Assembly: GCF_000686565.1 (NCBI RefSeq)
Contig: NZ_JMKW01000006.1
Coordinates: forward strand, 1 to 64,000
Reading direction: 5' to 3'
From: Helicobacter bilis ATCC 51630
GTDB lineage: Bacteria; Campylobacterota; Campylobacteria; Campylobacterales; Helicobacteraceae
DNA: 64,000 nucleotides
A model generated the notes under the pieces. It saw nothing but the letters and a program-made list of their open reading frames with translations. It searched no databases and was not told the DNA's origin. How positions within the stretch are numbered: the first letter of the stretch is position 1; the number at the start of each line of letters is the position of its first letter. Positions 8,047 through 21,044 of this stretch are shown in pieces. The translations under genes were made by a program, and so were the position numbers.

Positions 8047-9735
8047 TTATTTTTTACCGAGATTCTTAAACTTATCGCCTAATGTATCGCCTAATGTAAC
8101 TTTTTCATCAGAATTATAATCATTTAATTCTTGACGCTCTTTTTTCTTTTGTAATCTACGCACAGATAACCGCACACGATTTGCCTTTCTATCAACCTGC
8201 ACTAATGCTCCCTTGATAGTATCGCCCACCTTAATGCTGTCTCTAGCAATATTGCCTAAATCTTCATTGCGAATAAGTGCGTCAATATTTTCATTCTCTA
8301 CCTTGATAAATACACCAAAGTCTTTAATATCAATAACCTGCCCAGAAATCTCATCATCAATAGCGTATTTTTTTGCAAACTGCTCACTAGGCGATTCTAC
8401 AAGATAGCGTCTATTAAGTGAAATTTTCTCATTGGCAGTATCAATCTTATCAATTTTTACTTCAATAGAATCTCCAACCTTAAACTCATCGGCACATTTC
8501 TTAGATTTATCCCAAAATGCGTCTTCATTATGTAATAGTCCATCAACAGAGCCAAGATTCACAAATGCACCAAAATTTGTAATAGTCGCAACCTTACCTT
8601 TTATCACATCGCCTACCTTATGCTCTTTTGTAAATCGCACAAAAGGTTTATCTTGTAGCTTCTTTAAACTTACTCGTAAGCGTCTATTATCAGGATCAAT
8701 CTCTATAACCTCAACATTAATCTCTTCGCCTACTTTTAAGCAATCGCTAGGTTGTTTAATGTTCTTATCCCACGACATTTCAGAGATATGCAAAAAGCCC
8801 TCAACATCATTGCCTAAATCTACAAACGCACCATAATCTTCAATATTACTTACCGTAACGCGTATAACATAGCCAACTTTAATCTCATCTTTAATCTCTT
8901 TCCATGGGTCATCAAAAAGAGCGCGTATAGAAAGTGATAGCCTATTTTTCTCTTCATTATATTCAAGTGGTTTTACTTGCACTTTATCGCCGACTTTGTA
9001 GTGCTTTTCAGGATTCACAGGTCCCCTATGACTAATCTCTGTAAAATGCACGAGTCCATCAACAGAACCTATCTCAACAAATAAACCAAATTTTGTAACA
9101 TTCTTTACGACACCTTCATAAGCCAAACCACTATCAAGAATCTTTTTTGCATTCTCTTTTTGTGCGGCAGTATGTGTGTCAAGATAACGCTTTCTTGAAA
9201 TTACAATGGAGTTGCCATTTGGTCGTATATCAACTATACAAGCTTTTATGGGCTTTCCAACCACTTTAGAATCATCTTTATCACGGCTTAGGGCTGAATA
9301 ATGCCTTGGCATGAAATATTCAACACCATTTGCAGATTCTACAATATAGCCACCTTTATTTTTCCCTCGTATTACACCCTCTACCACTTTATCCTTATAA
9401 TCAGTGCCAAGAGCCTTGATCTCATTTACAACTTTTTCATACTTAATGGCTTTTTTGTAAGATATTCTAAGACCACCTTTTTTTGACACATGCACAAGAA
9501 TGCTATCGCCTTGCTTAAACAAAAGATTCCCATTAGAATCTTTTATCTCATCGATACTCATGCGACCTTCTTTTTTGTCTTGCACATCAATCATAACGCT
9601 TTCATCATCAATCTTTACGATTTTTCCTTCTCTCAAGACATTATCTTCAGATTGTTCTGAACGGCTTAACATTGTTGCAAAATCTTCTCCTTCATTTGGA
9701 AACATTTCATCGATTTTTTCTGGACTAATTTTCAT
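8047..9735 (-). CDS. rpsA: 30S ribosomal protein S1
   Basis: 562 residues, the usual length of a six-repeat S1, which feeds mRNA to the 30S subunit. Successive S1 OB folds are visible, for example GVVKNVTKFGLFVEIGSVDG, VSNIEDYGAFVDLGNDVEGF and VATITNFGAFVNLGSVDG, each followed by a VGDxxxVKVxxID-type strand. The C-terminal tail is basic (LQKKKERQE). Start ATG 9735 has AAAGG ahead. It heads the run rpsA, membrane gene, serA, lipoprotein. Confidence 0.95.
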   Translation of the reverse strand: MKISPEKIDEMFPNEGEDFATMLSRSEQSEDNVLREGKIVKIDDESVMIDVQDKKEGRMSIDEIKDSNGNLLFKQGDSILVHVSKKGGLRISYKKAIKYEKVVNEIKALGTDYKDKVVEGVIRGKNKGGYIVESANGVEYFMPRHYSALSRDKDDSKVVGKPIKACIVDIRPNGNSIVISRKRYLDTHTAAQKENAKKILDSGLAYEGVVKNVTKFGLFVEIGSVDGLVHFTEISHRGPVNPEKHYKVGDKVQVKPLEYNEEKNRLSLSIRALFDDPWKEIKDEIKVGYVIRVTVSNIEDYGAFVDLGNDVEGFLHISEMSWDKNIKQPSDCLKVGEEINVEVIEIDPDNRRLRVSLKKLQDKPFVRFTKEHKVGDVIKGKVATITNFGAFVNLGSVDGLLHNEDAFWDKSKKCADEFKVGDSIEVKIDKIDTANEKISLNRRYLVESPSEQFAKKYAIDDEISGQVIDIKDFGVFIKVENENIDALIRNEDLGNIARDSIKVGDTIKGALVQVDRKANRVRLSVRRLQKKKERQELNDYNSDEKVTLGDTLGDKFKNLGKK

Positions 9736-9947
9736 CGGATACCTTTTTTGAAATCTATAGATTTTGTTATTTTAGTATATTTTCAGTGAAAATGCGATAA
9801 AAATCTACAAAAAACGACTTTTTTAAAATAGAGTTATTGCAAAGTTTTACGCAAATTTGATTTAAATATTGTTTTATGCTATTTCATAACATTCTAAATT
9901 TTGTTAATTTTATATTAGAATATAACATTTTAATATAAGGTTATATT

Positions 9948-10661
9948 ATGATTATTATTCCAGCACGACTTGCTAGCTCAAGATTTCCAAATAAGATTTT
10001 ATGTGATATAGGCGGTGCGCCCATGTTTATTAAAAGCGCACAAAACGCACAAGTAATCGATGAAGTCGTCCTAGCCCTAGATTCTACTGAAACATACAAT
10101 ATCGCAAAGCAGTATAAGATAAAGGCAGTCCTAACTCACCCAGACATTCCAAATGGCAGTCTCCGTGTGCTTGAAGCTGCTAGAATCTTGGGGCTAAATG
10201 ATGATTGCATGATTATAAATCTACAAGCAGATGAGCCATTTTTAGAACACCATGTGATACAAGCGTTAAAAGATTGTATGCAGCCTGATATTTTTATGGC
10301 AACTTGTGCAAAGAGCATAACGGCTGAGCAAGCACAAAATCCGAATCTAGTAAAAGTGATAACCAATCACTTACAACATGCTATATATTTCTCTCGCACA
10401 GCGATACCATTTTGCAGAGATTGCAATGAATCTATACCTATAAATTATCTAGGGCATTTAGGCTTGTATGGATTCTTTAAAGCAACACTTGAAGAATACG
10501 CAAATTTGCCAGAAACAAAGCTAGAACAAATTGAAAAGCTAGAACAACTTCGTGCAATTTACCACAACAAACCCATTAAAATTGCGCATGTAGAGAGTGA
10601 AAGCATAGGCATTGACACAGAAGAAGATTTGGAAAATGCAAGAAATAAGTATGGGTTTTAA
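9948..10661 (+). CDS. kdsB: 3-deoxy-manno-octulosonate cytidylyltransferase
   Basis: 237 residues. It activates Kdo with CTP to CMP-Kdo for lipid A-core synthesis in the cytosol. The nucleotidyltransferase start IIIPARLASSRFPNK (PARLxSxRxPxK) binds CTP; GDEPF-type QADEPF, the HLGLYGF segment and GIDTEEDL near the end are family hallmarks. It is divergently oriented to rpsA with a 212-base gap that holds a likely promoter (TATAAC-like, just upstream). No overlap with neighbours. Confidence 0.95.
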   Translation: MIIIPARLASSRFPNKILCDIGGAPMFIKSAQNAQVIDEVVLALDSTETYNIAKQYKIKAVLTHPDIPNGSLRVLEAARILGLNDDCMIINLQADEPFLEHHVIQALKDCMQPDIFMATCAKSITAEQAQNPNLVKVITNHLQHAIYFSRTAIPFCRDCNESIPINYLGHLGLYGFFKATLEEYANLPETKLEQIEKLEQLRAIYHNKPIKIAHVESESIGIDTEEDLENARNKYGF

Positions 10662-11307
10662 GAAGTTTTAATGACTGATTTAATTTTCCATAGCAATACA
10701 TTGTTGCTTGATGTTTTAAACTTTTAAATACCGACTTTATTTGGCGTTCAAGCACTATAGAAAACTTACATAAAGTCCATATTGTTGCAATCTGCCAAAT
10801 TCTAAAATTGTCATGTTGGGCTTAGTAAAATTCCGTATAAAGATTTTATCCCCTTTTAACTCTATTTAGCTTTGAATTTGCTTTTGCTGCAAATCTCTAG
10901 GGTTAAGCAAAATTACCATGGTAATGGGATTATACAACAATATGATACATACAAGGAACATGTAGTTTTATATGCCTTTAAGCAAACATACTTTAATACA
11001 CAGTGATGCTTTGCGTATCCTTTTTTAGAATATATTCAAAAATACACATAGGATTATACAAGATTCAGTGGCAGTAAAAGAGCATTATAGCATATTAAGC
11101 ACATTATAAAGCAACTTGTTATAAACCCTTTAATAAGGCTTTTATGTGCTCGTGTGTTTATTGTGTGTGATTAAGTGTTTTTTGTGGATTGAGAAGTTAA
11201 AAAGTGTTATTGGGTTAATAAGGGAAGTGTAAAGACCAAGCCGATGTCGTAAATTCCTGTAAAGTCGTGCAAGAGACAACACAGCTAAACAAGAATCTAA
11301 GAATCTA
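10662..11307. other. Gene-free stretch between kdsB and the dicarboxylate symporter
   Basis: 646 bases with no open frame I believe. The only feature I note is a perfect 14-base palindrome ATTACCATGGTAAT at 10912-10925. No clear terminator with a T run is seen for either convergent gene. Confidence 0.6.
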
Positions 11308-12708
11308 TTACAACACCCTAAACTCTTCAGGGTGATCGAGTGCATAGCGGAATTTTTCCATATCTACTCTTTTATCCCAAATGCTTACAATCATACATGC
11401 AACAGCATTACCGCATAGATTCCCAACGCTACGCATTTCGCTTAAAAATTTATCAATGCCAAGTATTGCCGCAACGGTTACTGCGGGGATTAAGTGCGAG
11501 CCATCAGAGGTGGTTAGAGCTGATAGTGTCCCTGCAAGTACGATAAAGCCACTGCCTGTAACGCCCACTGCACCTTTAGAAGATACCATTAAAATGATGA
11601 TTAGCGTAATGGTTTGCTCCAGTGTCAATGGAATATCAAAGGCTTGTCCTAAGAAAATAACTGCAAGGCTTAGATAGATATTTGTCGCATCAAGGTTAAA
11701 ACTATATCCAGTTGGAATCACTAAGCCTACCGAAGCCTTTTGTATCCCTGCCTTTTCAAGCTTACGCATAAGGGGTGCTAGGGCTGTTTCACTGCTTGAG
11801 GTCGCAAAGACAACAAGCACTTCGCGGTAGATAAATCGCATGAATTTAAAGATATTCACACGCGCCATTGCCGCGATAATGCCTAGCACACCAAAGATAA
11901 ACACAATTACAGCGAGTGCCATAGTTACAAGTAATAATGCCATACCACTAATTGAGCTAAAGCCAAACTTTGCAATCAAAAATGCCATCGCACCAAATGT
12001 TGCTAATGGGCTATACCAAATCAAAATTGTAAGCACTTTAAAAAATGTCTCTTGCATACTTTCAAAATACTTTAGGGCTGCTTCTTTGAAATTCTTACTT
12101 GTAAAAGATAGAGCGATAGCGATTAAAACCGCCATAACAAGCACTTGCAATGTTTTACCCTCCACAAATGGCGTGATGGGGTCATGCGGTATCGCACTCA
12201 TTAGGATATTATAGAGTTCTCCACCTGCACTTTGCTGCTCCTTAGCACCCGCCTCTATATAGCCTTGCACACTTGCTGCATCAAGACTTGCAATATCAAG
12301 GTGCATACCATGTCCGGGCTTAATAATCTCACCAAAAAATACACCGATAATAAGGGCAAATGTGCTGACGACTTCAAAATAAATAACGGTTTTAAAGCCA
12401 AGTGAGCCAAGCGTCTTAAGATCTTCTAGTCGTATGATACCAGTAATGATTGTAAGGAATATGATAGGACCCATGAGTAATTTTAGCCCTTTTATAAAGG
12501 GGTCAATGGTGTATTCCTTAGAATGCACGGAAAAATCATAGAAAAACTGCGTAAAAACAGAGGGGTTGTCTGGACTATGAAAGCTTCCTATTGTCCCAAA
12601 AAGCACACCTAAAAACAAGCCTATAAATACCCAGAATACTAAACTTTTTGCAAGTTTTTTATTTAAAGGCTGTTTCTTTTTGTAGATTTGTGTATTGTTA
12701 TTTACCAT
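11308..12708 (-). CDS. Dicarboxylate/amino acid:cation symporter (DAACS family)
   Basis: 466 residues with the family's eight helices and two hairpins. The first hairpin tip is TSSSETALAPLM, followed by the helix VGLVIPTGYSFNLDATNIYL (PTGYSFNLD) and the HP2/TM8 region TSDGSHLIPAV; these bind substrate and sodium or protons. The match is closest to DctA-type C4-dicarboxylate carriers by the NLD and SSSE motifs, but glutamate specificity cannot be excluded. RBS AGGGTGG precedes ATG 12708. Inner membrane; imports fumarate, malate or succinate if DctA. Confidence 0.85.
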   Translation of the reverse strand: MVNNNTQIYKKKQPLNKKLAKSLVFWVFIGLFLGVLFGTIGSFHSPDNPSVFTQFFYDFSVHSKEYTIDPFIKGLKLLMGPIIFLTIITGIIRLEDLKTLGSLGFKTVIYFEVVSTFALIIGVFFGEIIKPGHGMHLDIASLDAASVQGYIEAGAKEQQSAGGELYNILMSAIPHDPITPFVEGKTLQVLVMAVLIAIALSFTSKNFKEAALKYFESMQETFFKVLTILIWYSPLATFGAMAFLIAKFGFSSISGMALLLVTMALAVIVFIFGVLGIIAAMARVNIFKFMRFIYREVLVVFATSSSETALAPLMRKLEKAGIQKASVGLVIPTGYSFNLDATNIYLSLAVIFLGQAFDIPLTLEQTITLIIILMVSSKGAVGVTGSGFIVLAGTLSALTTSDGSHLIPAVTVAAILGIDKFLSEMRSVGNLCGNAVACMIVSIWDKRVDMEKFRYALDHPEEFRVL

Positions 12709-12957
12709 TTAGACCACCCTTTACATGTTTTTTGCATTATAAAGCTTATAAAACCACAAAATACAGATAAAGTAAATAAAAATTATCAGCTTCTAAGCAT
12801 AAATGTGTAAATAAGTGTAAAATTGTAACATATTTGATCTGTTGAAATATGCGTGATGTCAATTTATGGAATCTTATTTACTTTTATCATAAAGTCATGA
12901 CAAAGAGACATAACAAATACACAAAGATTCTATAAAATTTGTCTTTTGTAAAAGTGC

Positions 12958-12963
12958 TACAAT
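12958..12963 (+). promoter_or_regulatory. Likely -10 box (TACAAT) of lpxK
   Basis: TACAAT lies 24 bases before the ATG at 12987. An alternative upstream ATG at 12939 would precede this promoter, which argues for the 12987 start. Confidence 0.45.
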
Positions 12964-12986
12964 CGGTTAAAATTAAGGGGAAGTTT

Positions 12987-14273
12987 ATGCAAATGGATAT
13001 TAAACATGATGGGGAAAGTATGGAATCTAGCGAAGAGAAAGATTCTATAAAATCTAAGAATATGAAATCTAGCAAGGAAGTAAAACAAATAGAAACTAAA
13101 TCAGCACCAACAAATATCAAAAAAGATTCTATAGATTCTAATATCACAATAAAATCGAGTTGGAAAATAGAATCTAATGAAGCGAGGTTAGAGAAAGATT
13201 CTAAAGATTCTGTGAAATCTAATATGAATACAGAATCTTTGGTAAATACAAATACAGAATGCGATACGAAACAAAGCAAAACTACAGAATCTAGCACAAA
13301 CAAAATGGGCTTTATAGAATCTTATTTTTTCTATCCAAGTTTTTGGCATAAGATTCTAGCTTTTGCCTTGCTGCCATTTTCATGTATATATGCCCTTATT
13401 ACGCTGTATAAAAAGTGCTTTACAAAGAAAAGAAACTTTAATGTAAAGATTCTAAGCATAGGCAATCTTGTGAGTGGTGGGAGCGGTAAAACACCTTTTT
13501 GCATTGCATTAACAAACTATCTACAAACAAAAGGATACACAGATATTTATGTGGTATTGCGGGGCTATAAGCGAAAATCTAAAGGCTTAATACAAGTAAG
13601 CAGTAATGGAGCGATATTAGTCAATGTAGCACAAAGTGGCGATGAAGCCATGCTTATTGCCATGCAAACAAAAGCTAGTGTGATAGTGAGTGAAAGCCGC
13701 ATAAAAGCATTAGAATATATACAAACAAAAGATTCTAAACATAGCATAGTGATACTAGATGATGCGTATAGGTTTAATTTTAATAAGTTTGATATTTTAT
13801 TGGAGCCAAAGCTAAAGCCTTATTTTCCCTTTGTGTTGCCGAGTGGATATTACCGCTTTCCAGAATCTTTTTATAAAAAATGTGATTTACATTTAAAAGA
13901 AGATAGAGATTACAAGCGAAGTGTGAGTATATTGTATGCAAAGGATTCTATACAAGATTCTAGCACAGAAACTACATATATCCTAGCCGCTGCGATAGCA
14001 AATCCCAGTCGCTTAAAGCCCTATTTACCAGAAAATATTGTATATGAATACTACTTAGCAGATCACGCCGAATTTGATTGCAATACATTAAAAACACTTT
14101 TAGAAAAATATCATGCAACACATATTTTAATGACACAAAAAGACTATGTAAAATGTCTAGATTTTAATCTACCTTTTGCCTTACTTATGCTTGATATAAA
14201 GATAGAATCTAGTGCCCTAAAAAGTATAGAATCTTTTCTTAACATAGAATCTTTTTTGGTAAAGCAAGGCTAG
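12987..14273 (+). CDS. lpxK: Tetraacyldisaccharide 4'-kinase with low-complexity N-terminal extension
   Basis: LpxK phosphorylates the lipid A disaccharide at the 4' position on the inner membrane. The core begins at about residue 107 (FIESYFFYPSFWHK), has a membrane-facing helix (about 122-142), the P-loop GNLVSGGSGKTPF (159-171), VVLRGYKRKSKG, VILDDAYRFNFNKF and AAAIANPSRL, as in H. pylori LpxK. Before it lie about 106 Ser/Lys/Asp/Glu-rich residues built from repeated GATTCTA/GAATCTA codons, absent from LpxK relatives I know. Start 12987 is chosen for AAGGGGAAG seven bases ahead. An ATG at 13305 would give a normal-length enzyme but has no RBS. Confidence 0.9.
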   Translation: MQMDIKHDGESMESSEEKDSIKSKNMKSSKEVKQIETKSAPTNIKKDSIDSNITIKSSWKIESNEARLEKDSKDSVKSNMNTESLVNTNTECDTKQSKTTESSTNKMGFIESYFFYPSFWHKILAFALLPFSCIYALITLYKKCFTKKRNFNVKILSIGNLVSGGSGKTPFCIALTNYLQTKGYTDIYVVLRGYKRKSKGLIQVSSNGAILVNVAQSGDEAMLIAMQTKASVIVSESRIKALEYIQTKDSKHSIVILDDAYRFNFNKFDILLEPKLKPYFPFVLPSGYYRFPESFYKKCDLHLKEDRDYKRSVSILYAKDSIQDSSTETTYILAAAIANPSRLKPYLPENIVYEYYLADHAEFDCNTLKTLLEKYHATHILMTQKDYVKCLDFNLPFALLMLDIKIESSALKSIESFLNIESFLVKQG

Positions 14274-14308
14274 ATTCTAAAAAATGGCGTTGTTTATCAA
14301 GTATTAGC

Positions 14309-14314
14309 TATAAT
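14309..14314 (+). promoter_or_regulatory. Likely -10 box (TATAAT) of hisZ-purA
   Basis: Perfect TATAAT, 46 bases before the hisZ-like start, in the short gap after lpxK. Confidence 0.5.
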
Positions 14315-14359
14315 TAAGGCTTTGTAATTGCGAGTTTGCTTTAAGGTAAAAGGCGGAAT

Positions 14360-16476
<2,117 letters not shown>

Positions 16477-16559
16477 TTTATAATTGTGTAATAGTTGCAT
16501 AAATAAATCGTTTTTGGCATAAAATCAAAAAATATTTATATTTATTAATAATTTTTTGA

Positions 16560-16565
16560 TACAAT
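16560..16565 (+). promoter_or_regulatory. Likely -10 box (TACAAT) of rpsU
   Basis: TACAAT follows an A/T-rich stretch 37 bases before the rpsU ATG at 16602. Confidence 0.4.
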
Positions 16566-16601
16566 AAAAGTTTTTAATCTTAAAAGAAAGTGGGTGATAA
16601 C

Positions 16602-16814
16602 ATGCCGGGAATTAAAGTAAAAGAAGTCGAAACTTTTGATGAAGCATACAGAAGATTCAAAAAACAAGCTGACAGAAATCTTATCGTAACAGAATGTCGC
16701 TCAAGAAGATTCTTTGAATCTGCAACAGAGCAACGCAAAAAACGAAAGATAAACGCTAAGAAAAAAATGTTGAAGCGACTTTATATGCTAAGACGCTATG
16801 AGTCTCGTCTGTAA
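16602..16814 (+). CDS. rpsU: 30S ribosomal protein S21
   Basis: 70 residues, the Helicobacter length: [35 protein letters not shown] and the basic tail [19 protein letters not shown]21 is a small basic protein near the anti-Shine-Dalgarno end of 16S rRNA. The ATG at 16602 is chosen over one four codons earlier because AAAGTGGGTG precedes it and the protein then begins MPGIKV like its relatives. Confidence 0.95.
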   Translation: MPGIKVKEVETFDEAYRRFKKQADRNLIVTECRSRRFFESATEQRKKRKINAKKKMLKRLYMLRRYESRL

Positions 16815-17875
16815 TAGACCTTGAGATAATATTTTAGCTAACTTCTTATATATTTGGGATGTGGTTTTGTTACCATTGCAAGATTCTTTCCCCTAGTTTT
16901 TCTCTAGATTCTAGGCTGAGTTTGCACATCTCAAATACTCTCTTTGTAGATTCTGTATTTGTATTGTCTTTCATTTCTTACATGCACCAATAGTTGTGGC
17001 ATAAACTGATAATATTGTTTTATGGTGCGAAGATTCGGTTGTAACTCCATTTAGTGCATAGTGCAGTGTCTCATAATATTGCATTCGTATTTATTTTATT
17101 GCAAACAAATATAACATTTTACATAATCTTATCAAGGCATTCTCTGCCTTATGTTTGAGTTATATGCAGCTTAAACTATAATTAATCTACTTTTACAACT
17201 TTTATCTCTTGTTCTGTTTTGTAAATCCAAATCATATATCATTTAGAAAATGATATTGTAGAAATTCCAAAGTTTTTACATGACTTGGGACTTCCATGGA
17301 GTTTCGAGTAAAATGGACTGATTTGCGTTTTGGCTATTATGATTTTGTTTTGTTTGTAAGATTTTTATAATTGTTGGCAACTAATATATAGCTATGTGTC
17401 TATAGGCTACACCAATATATCTTCCGCATTTTAAAACAAGTAGGAATAAGAATCTGCGATTTCTAGGTTTCGCAAAAGCCTTTCTTTTTTGCATCGTGGA
17501 AGAAATATTGCAAAATGGGAATCTAAATCCTCTGCTAAATTTAATCAAAGAATTATGTATAGTAAATGTATTAAATGTTAAACAAAAATAAGTAAAAACA
17601 GAAAAATAAAGTTAGCCCATTTTATCTATTACCCACAAAAAACACTATATAGCATGTTTAATAATATGCTTCTCCTGATATTGGGGTATTTGTCTGCTTA
17701 CCTTTTATTCTACTTGGGCTTGCTGGAGATATAGATTCTATAAAAAATACACGCAATTCTGAAAAACGGGGAAGAGGGGTCTCATAACCCCTATGTTAAG
17801 TTTATCTAATATGACGCAACAAAAATCGTAGCGACAATTTATACCCAAGTCGCAAAAACACTTTTCAATATTTTA
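16815..17875. other. 1.06 kb without a convincing gene
   Basis: Between rpsU (+) and ftsH (-), convergent. Short open stretches exist: minus 16868-16970 reads MKDNTNTESTKRVFEMCKL..., and plus about 17470-17590 reads AKAFLFCIVEEILQNG. None is long, has a good RBS or is recognised. They could be relics of lost genes. AGATTCTA-type words occur here too. No RNA gene is seen. Confidence 0.5.
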
Positions 17876-19783
17876 TTAATGCTCCTCAATTGGCACAAGT
17901 CGGCTTTCCATATTTTGTTCTGCCTCATAAGCCGCAATTATTTCTCGCACCCTCTCGCCCTCAATCACCTCTTTTTCAAGTAGCTCTTGTGCCATAGTCT
18001 CAATAGCACCGCGATAATCGCGTAAAGTTTGTTTGACATGTGTGTAATGCTCTTCAAGCTTTGTCTGGATAAAGGTATCCATTTTTTGTGCGGTTTCGTT
18101 GCTATATTCTCTTGAGTTACCACCGCCACCGCCAAGGAATCTATTTCTAGCAGTAAAGTCTTCAAGCACCATAAGCCCAGAAACATCAGTCATACCATAA
18201 TATACCGCCATGTTTTTAAGAATGCCTGTCGCACGGCGTAAATCATCAGAAGCACCATTTGATATTTCTTCTAAAAAGACTTCTTCAGCACCCCTACCAC
18301 CAAGCAATACATCAATGGTTGCTAACATTTCATGCTTTTGTTCTAAATGGCGATTTTCTTCAGGTGTGTGTAGCGTATAGCCCAACGCACCCATGCCACG
18401 CGGGATAATAGAGACTTTATTTACCCTATGCGCTCCTTTTGTAACCTCACCCATTAAAGCATGTCCGCTTTCATGATAAGCGACTATTTTTTTCTCTTTT
18501 GGTGAAAGTCTGCGGGATTTCTTCTCTAAGCCTATCATAGTTCGTTCCATCGCTTCTTTGAAATGCTTTTGTGAGACTTCTTTTTTATTCTCTCTACCTG
18601 CAAGTAATGCTGCTTCATTAATAATATTTGCTAAATCAGCACCTGCTAAACCAGCCGTAAATTTCGCGATTTCATTTAAATCCACATCTCTACTTAATTT
18701 CACACCTTTAATATGAACTTTTAGAATCTCAATACGCCCTTTAAAGTCCGGTGCATCAACTAATACTTGTCTATCAAATCTGCCCGGTCTAAGAAGTGCT
18801 GGATCAAGGATTTCAGGTCTGTTTGTAGCGGCTAAAACAATAACGGGTGCATTACTACCAAATCCATCCATTTCTGCTAAAAGCTGATTTAGCGTCTGCT
18901 CTCTTTCATCATTCCCACCGACAACAGACCCTGCCGCACGACTTTTCCCTATCGCATCAATCTCATCGATAAAGATAATACTTGGGGCTTCCTTTTTTGC
19001 CTTTTCAAATAAATCTCTCACACGACTTGCACCAAGCCCAACAAACATCTCAATAAAGCTACTACCACTCATTGAGAAAAAGGGGACATTCGCTTCCCCT
19101 GCGACAGCCTTTGCAAGTAAGGTTTTACCAGTCCCCGGAGGCCCTACAAGTAATACACCCTTTGGAATCTTCGCACCAACCGCTGCATATCTATCAGGGT
19201 ATTTTAAGAAATCCACGACTTCCACAACCTCTTCTTTTGCTTCCTTGTTACCTGCCATATCATCAAATCGCACATTTGGTCGTTCTGCATTAATCAGCTT
19301 GTTTGCATTGCCTAACCCAAACATACCGCTACCCATATTGCGTTGTATGCGACTTGTTAAAAGCATCCAAAGTCCTATGAAAATAAACATAGGGAGTAAC
19401 CAACCGATTAAATCTGTAAAAAAGTTTTGCTCACTAAATCCGCTATAGCTTACCTTATGTTCGTCTAAAAGCGGTACAAGCGTTGTATCTTGCACTTTTT
19501 TTGTTGTGTAATAGATAGTGGGATTGATAGTTTTACTCACACCTTTTACCATCGTTTGACCGATAGATACACTCTGAATCTGCCCGCTTTTAATAAGCTG
19601 CTTAAACTCTGAATATTCAATCGTTTGGCTAATGCTATTGCCACCTAATCTACCAAAAATACTAGAATCATCAGTAGAAAAAGACTTATATAAAATGATT
19701 GATACAATTCCAAGAATAATAAAAATAAAAACAGGATTTTTTGATATTGGCGGTTTGCCATTGTTTGAATCATTATTTGCCAT
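17876..19783 (-). CDS. ftsH: ATP-dependent zinc metalloprotease FtsH
   Basis: 635 residues. Two N-terminal membrane helices (about 17-34 and 124-142) flank a small periplasmic domain. The AAA+ module has Walker A GPPGTGKT (214-221), Walker [10 protein letters not shown] and the second-region-of-homology Arg residues (LRPGRFDRQ). The zinc protease has HESGH (437-441). FtsH degrades misfolded membrane proteins and short-lived regulators. Start 19783 is chosen over an upstream ATG: GAGGAAAAA precedes it and it gives MANNDSN. prmA lies 38 bases upstream on the same strand, the order I recall from H. pylori. Confidence 0.97.
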   Translation of the reverse strand: MANNDSNNGKPPISKNPVFIFIILGIVSIILYKSFSTDDSSIFGRLGGNSISQTIEYSEFKQLIKSGQIQSVSIGQTMVKGVSKTINPTIYYTTKKVQDTTLVPLLDEHKVSYSGFSEQNFFTDLIGWLLPMFIFIGLWMLLTSRIQRNMGSGMFGLGNANKLINAERPNVRFDDMAGNKEAKEEVVEVVDFLKYPDRYAAVGAKIPKGVLLVGPPGTGKTLLAKAVAGEANVPFFSMSGSSFIEMFVGLGASRVRDLFEKAKKEAPSIIFIDEIDAIGKSRAAGSVVGGNDEREQTLNQLLAEMDGFGSNAPVIVLAATNRPEILDPALLRPGRFDRQVLVDAPDFKGRIEILKVHIKGVKLSRDVDLNEIAKFTAGLAGADLANIINEAALLAGRENKKEVSQKHFKEAMERTMIGLEKKSRRLSPKEKKIVAYHESGHALMGEVTKGAHRVNKVSIIPRGMGALGYTLHTPEENRHLEQKHEMLATIDVLLGGRGAEEVFLEEISNGASDDLRRATGILKNMAVYYGMTDVSGLMVLEDFTARNRFLGGGGGNSREYSNETAQKMDTFIQTKLEEHYTHVKQTLRDYRGAIETMAQELLEKEVIEGERVREIIAAYEAEQNMESRLVPIEEH

Positions 19784-19821
19784 TTTTTCCTCTTTTAAAA
19801 ATACAAAATTACGCAATTATA

Positions 19822-20937
19822 TTATTTTTTTATAAACTTGAAACATAACCATTCATCAATTTGCTTTTTTTCTAGTAGGGTTAGCTCTTTAAAACCTTCA
19901 AGTATTTTTGCTTCATGCTCTTGTAAAATGCCAGATAAAATTAAGATTCCATCTTGTTTGAGATAAAAGATTAAATCTTTTTTAAGCAGTAAAAGCACAG
20001 AGCTAACGATATTTGCACATATTACATCATAGCTTTTTGGCACTTCAAATTGCTTTAAACTCTGTAGGCTACCCTGCCATATTTCTTTGTATGAAAGGTT
20101 GTTTATCGCAAAGTTTTTCTTACTTTGATTGCAAGCTTCTATATCTGTATCACACGCATATATATTTGCGCACAGTTTTGCGGCAACAAGCGATAAAATG
20201 CCACTGCCACAACCTACATCAAGCATATTTTTATCTCTTAACTCCATCTCGCTAAGCAAGTCAATACACATAGCTGTTGTCGCATGGTGTCCGCTCCCAA
20301 AGCTAAGTGATGGATCAATGATTAGATTCTCATAATCCCTATTTTCTTCATGCCAACTTGGGCGGATATAGAATCTAGCGCATATAACAGGCTTTATACT
20401 TTGCTTGTATTCTGTAATCCAGTCTTTATTTTGACATAAGAAAATATTTGCATTGATTGTAATTTGTGGAATCTTGGGGGTATATTTTGGGCTATTTTTA
20501 CAAAAAAATAAATGCTTTGTTTTTGCTCTTTTAAGTTTTTTATTTGCATGGGTTATGAGTTTTTTACTCAAAAAATTGCCCTTTTTCTCTTTGAGATTCT
20601 TTTGGGCTAGTCTCTCTTTTATTATAAAAGGGGTGTAAAAACTTTGCTTAAAATCATAATGACATGAATGCAGATTTTGTGTTTCTCTCTGCATTTTCAT
20701 GATCTTTTTAGATGAAATAAGTGGTAGGTTATAAAGCATTATCTCATCTGTGTTTATATCAAAGCTTTTTGCTATCTCTTGTATTTTTATATGTATTTCT
20801 TGCAAAATAGATTCTATCTCACTTTGGGATTTATCTGTCCGCCAGATAAGCTTTTGTCCTTTAGAATCTAGTGACAGCATATTACTATCAAGCTGTTTTC
20901 CTTTTATTGTGTATGGCAATAGCTGATTATCATTCAT
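19822..20937 (-). CDS. prmA: Ribosomal protein L11 methyltransferase
   Basis: 371 residues, longer than the usual 290-330. It trimethylates L11 with S-adenosylmethionine. SAM-fold motifs: FGSGHHATTAMC, LDVGCGSGILSLVAAKLCA (motif I), YACDTDIEAC, and DVICANIVSSVLLLL (NPPY-like post-motif). The extra length is a Lys-rich insert at about 118-155 (KEKKGNFLSKKLITHANKK) between substrate-recognition and catalytic domains. RBS AAAAAGGA. Upstream partner of ftsH in a probable two-gene transcript. Confidence 0.9.
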   Translation of the reverse strand: MNDNQLLPYTIKGKQLDSNMLSLDSKGQKLIWRTDKSQSEIESILQEIHIKIQEIAKSFDINTDEIMLYNLPLISSKKIMKMQRETQNLHSCHYDFKQSFYTPFIIKERLAQKNLKEKKGNFLSKKLITHANKKLKRAKTKHLFFCKNSPKYTPKIPQITINANIFLCQNKDWITEYKQSIKPVICARFYIRPSWHEENRDYENLIIDPSLSFGSGHHATTAMCIDLLSEMELRDKNMLDVGCGSGILSLVAAKLCANIYACDTDIEACNQSKKNFAINNLSYKEIWQGSLQSLKQFEVPKSYDVICANIVSSVLLLLKKDLIFYLKQDGILILSGILQEHEAKILEGFKELTLLEKKQIDEWLCFKFIKK

Positions 20938-21044
20938 TGGAATCCTTTTTCTAGTCTTTAAAGTGGGTAGTCAATGCGAAATTATAACAAAACAAAGCAT
21001 GGATATAAATTTACACTACAAAGCAAAAACCTATAAAAATACAT

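Noticed and set aside
10912..10925. Palindrome ATTACCATGGTAAT as a regulator operator
   Set aside because: It is far from either gene start (both neighbours converge here) and does not fit a Fur or NikR pattern I know.
12887..13303. 138-residue antisense frame opposite the lpxK extension
   Set aside because: It is the complement of the same low-complexity words; no start signal or recognisable domain.
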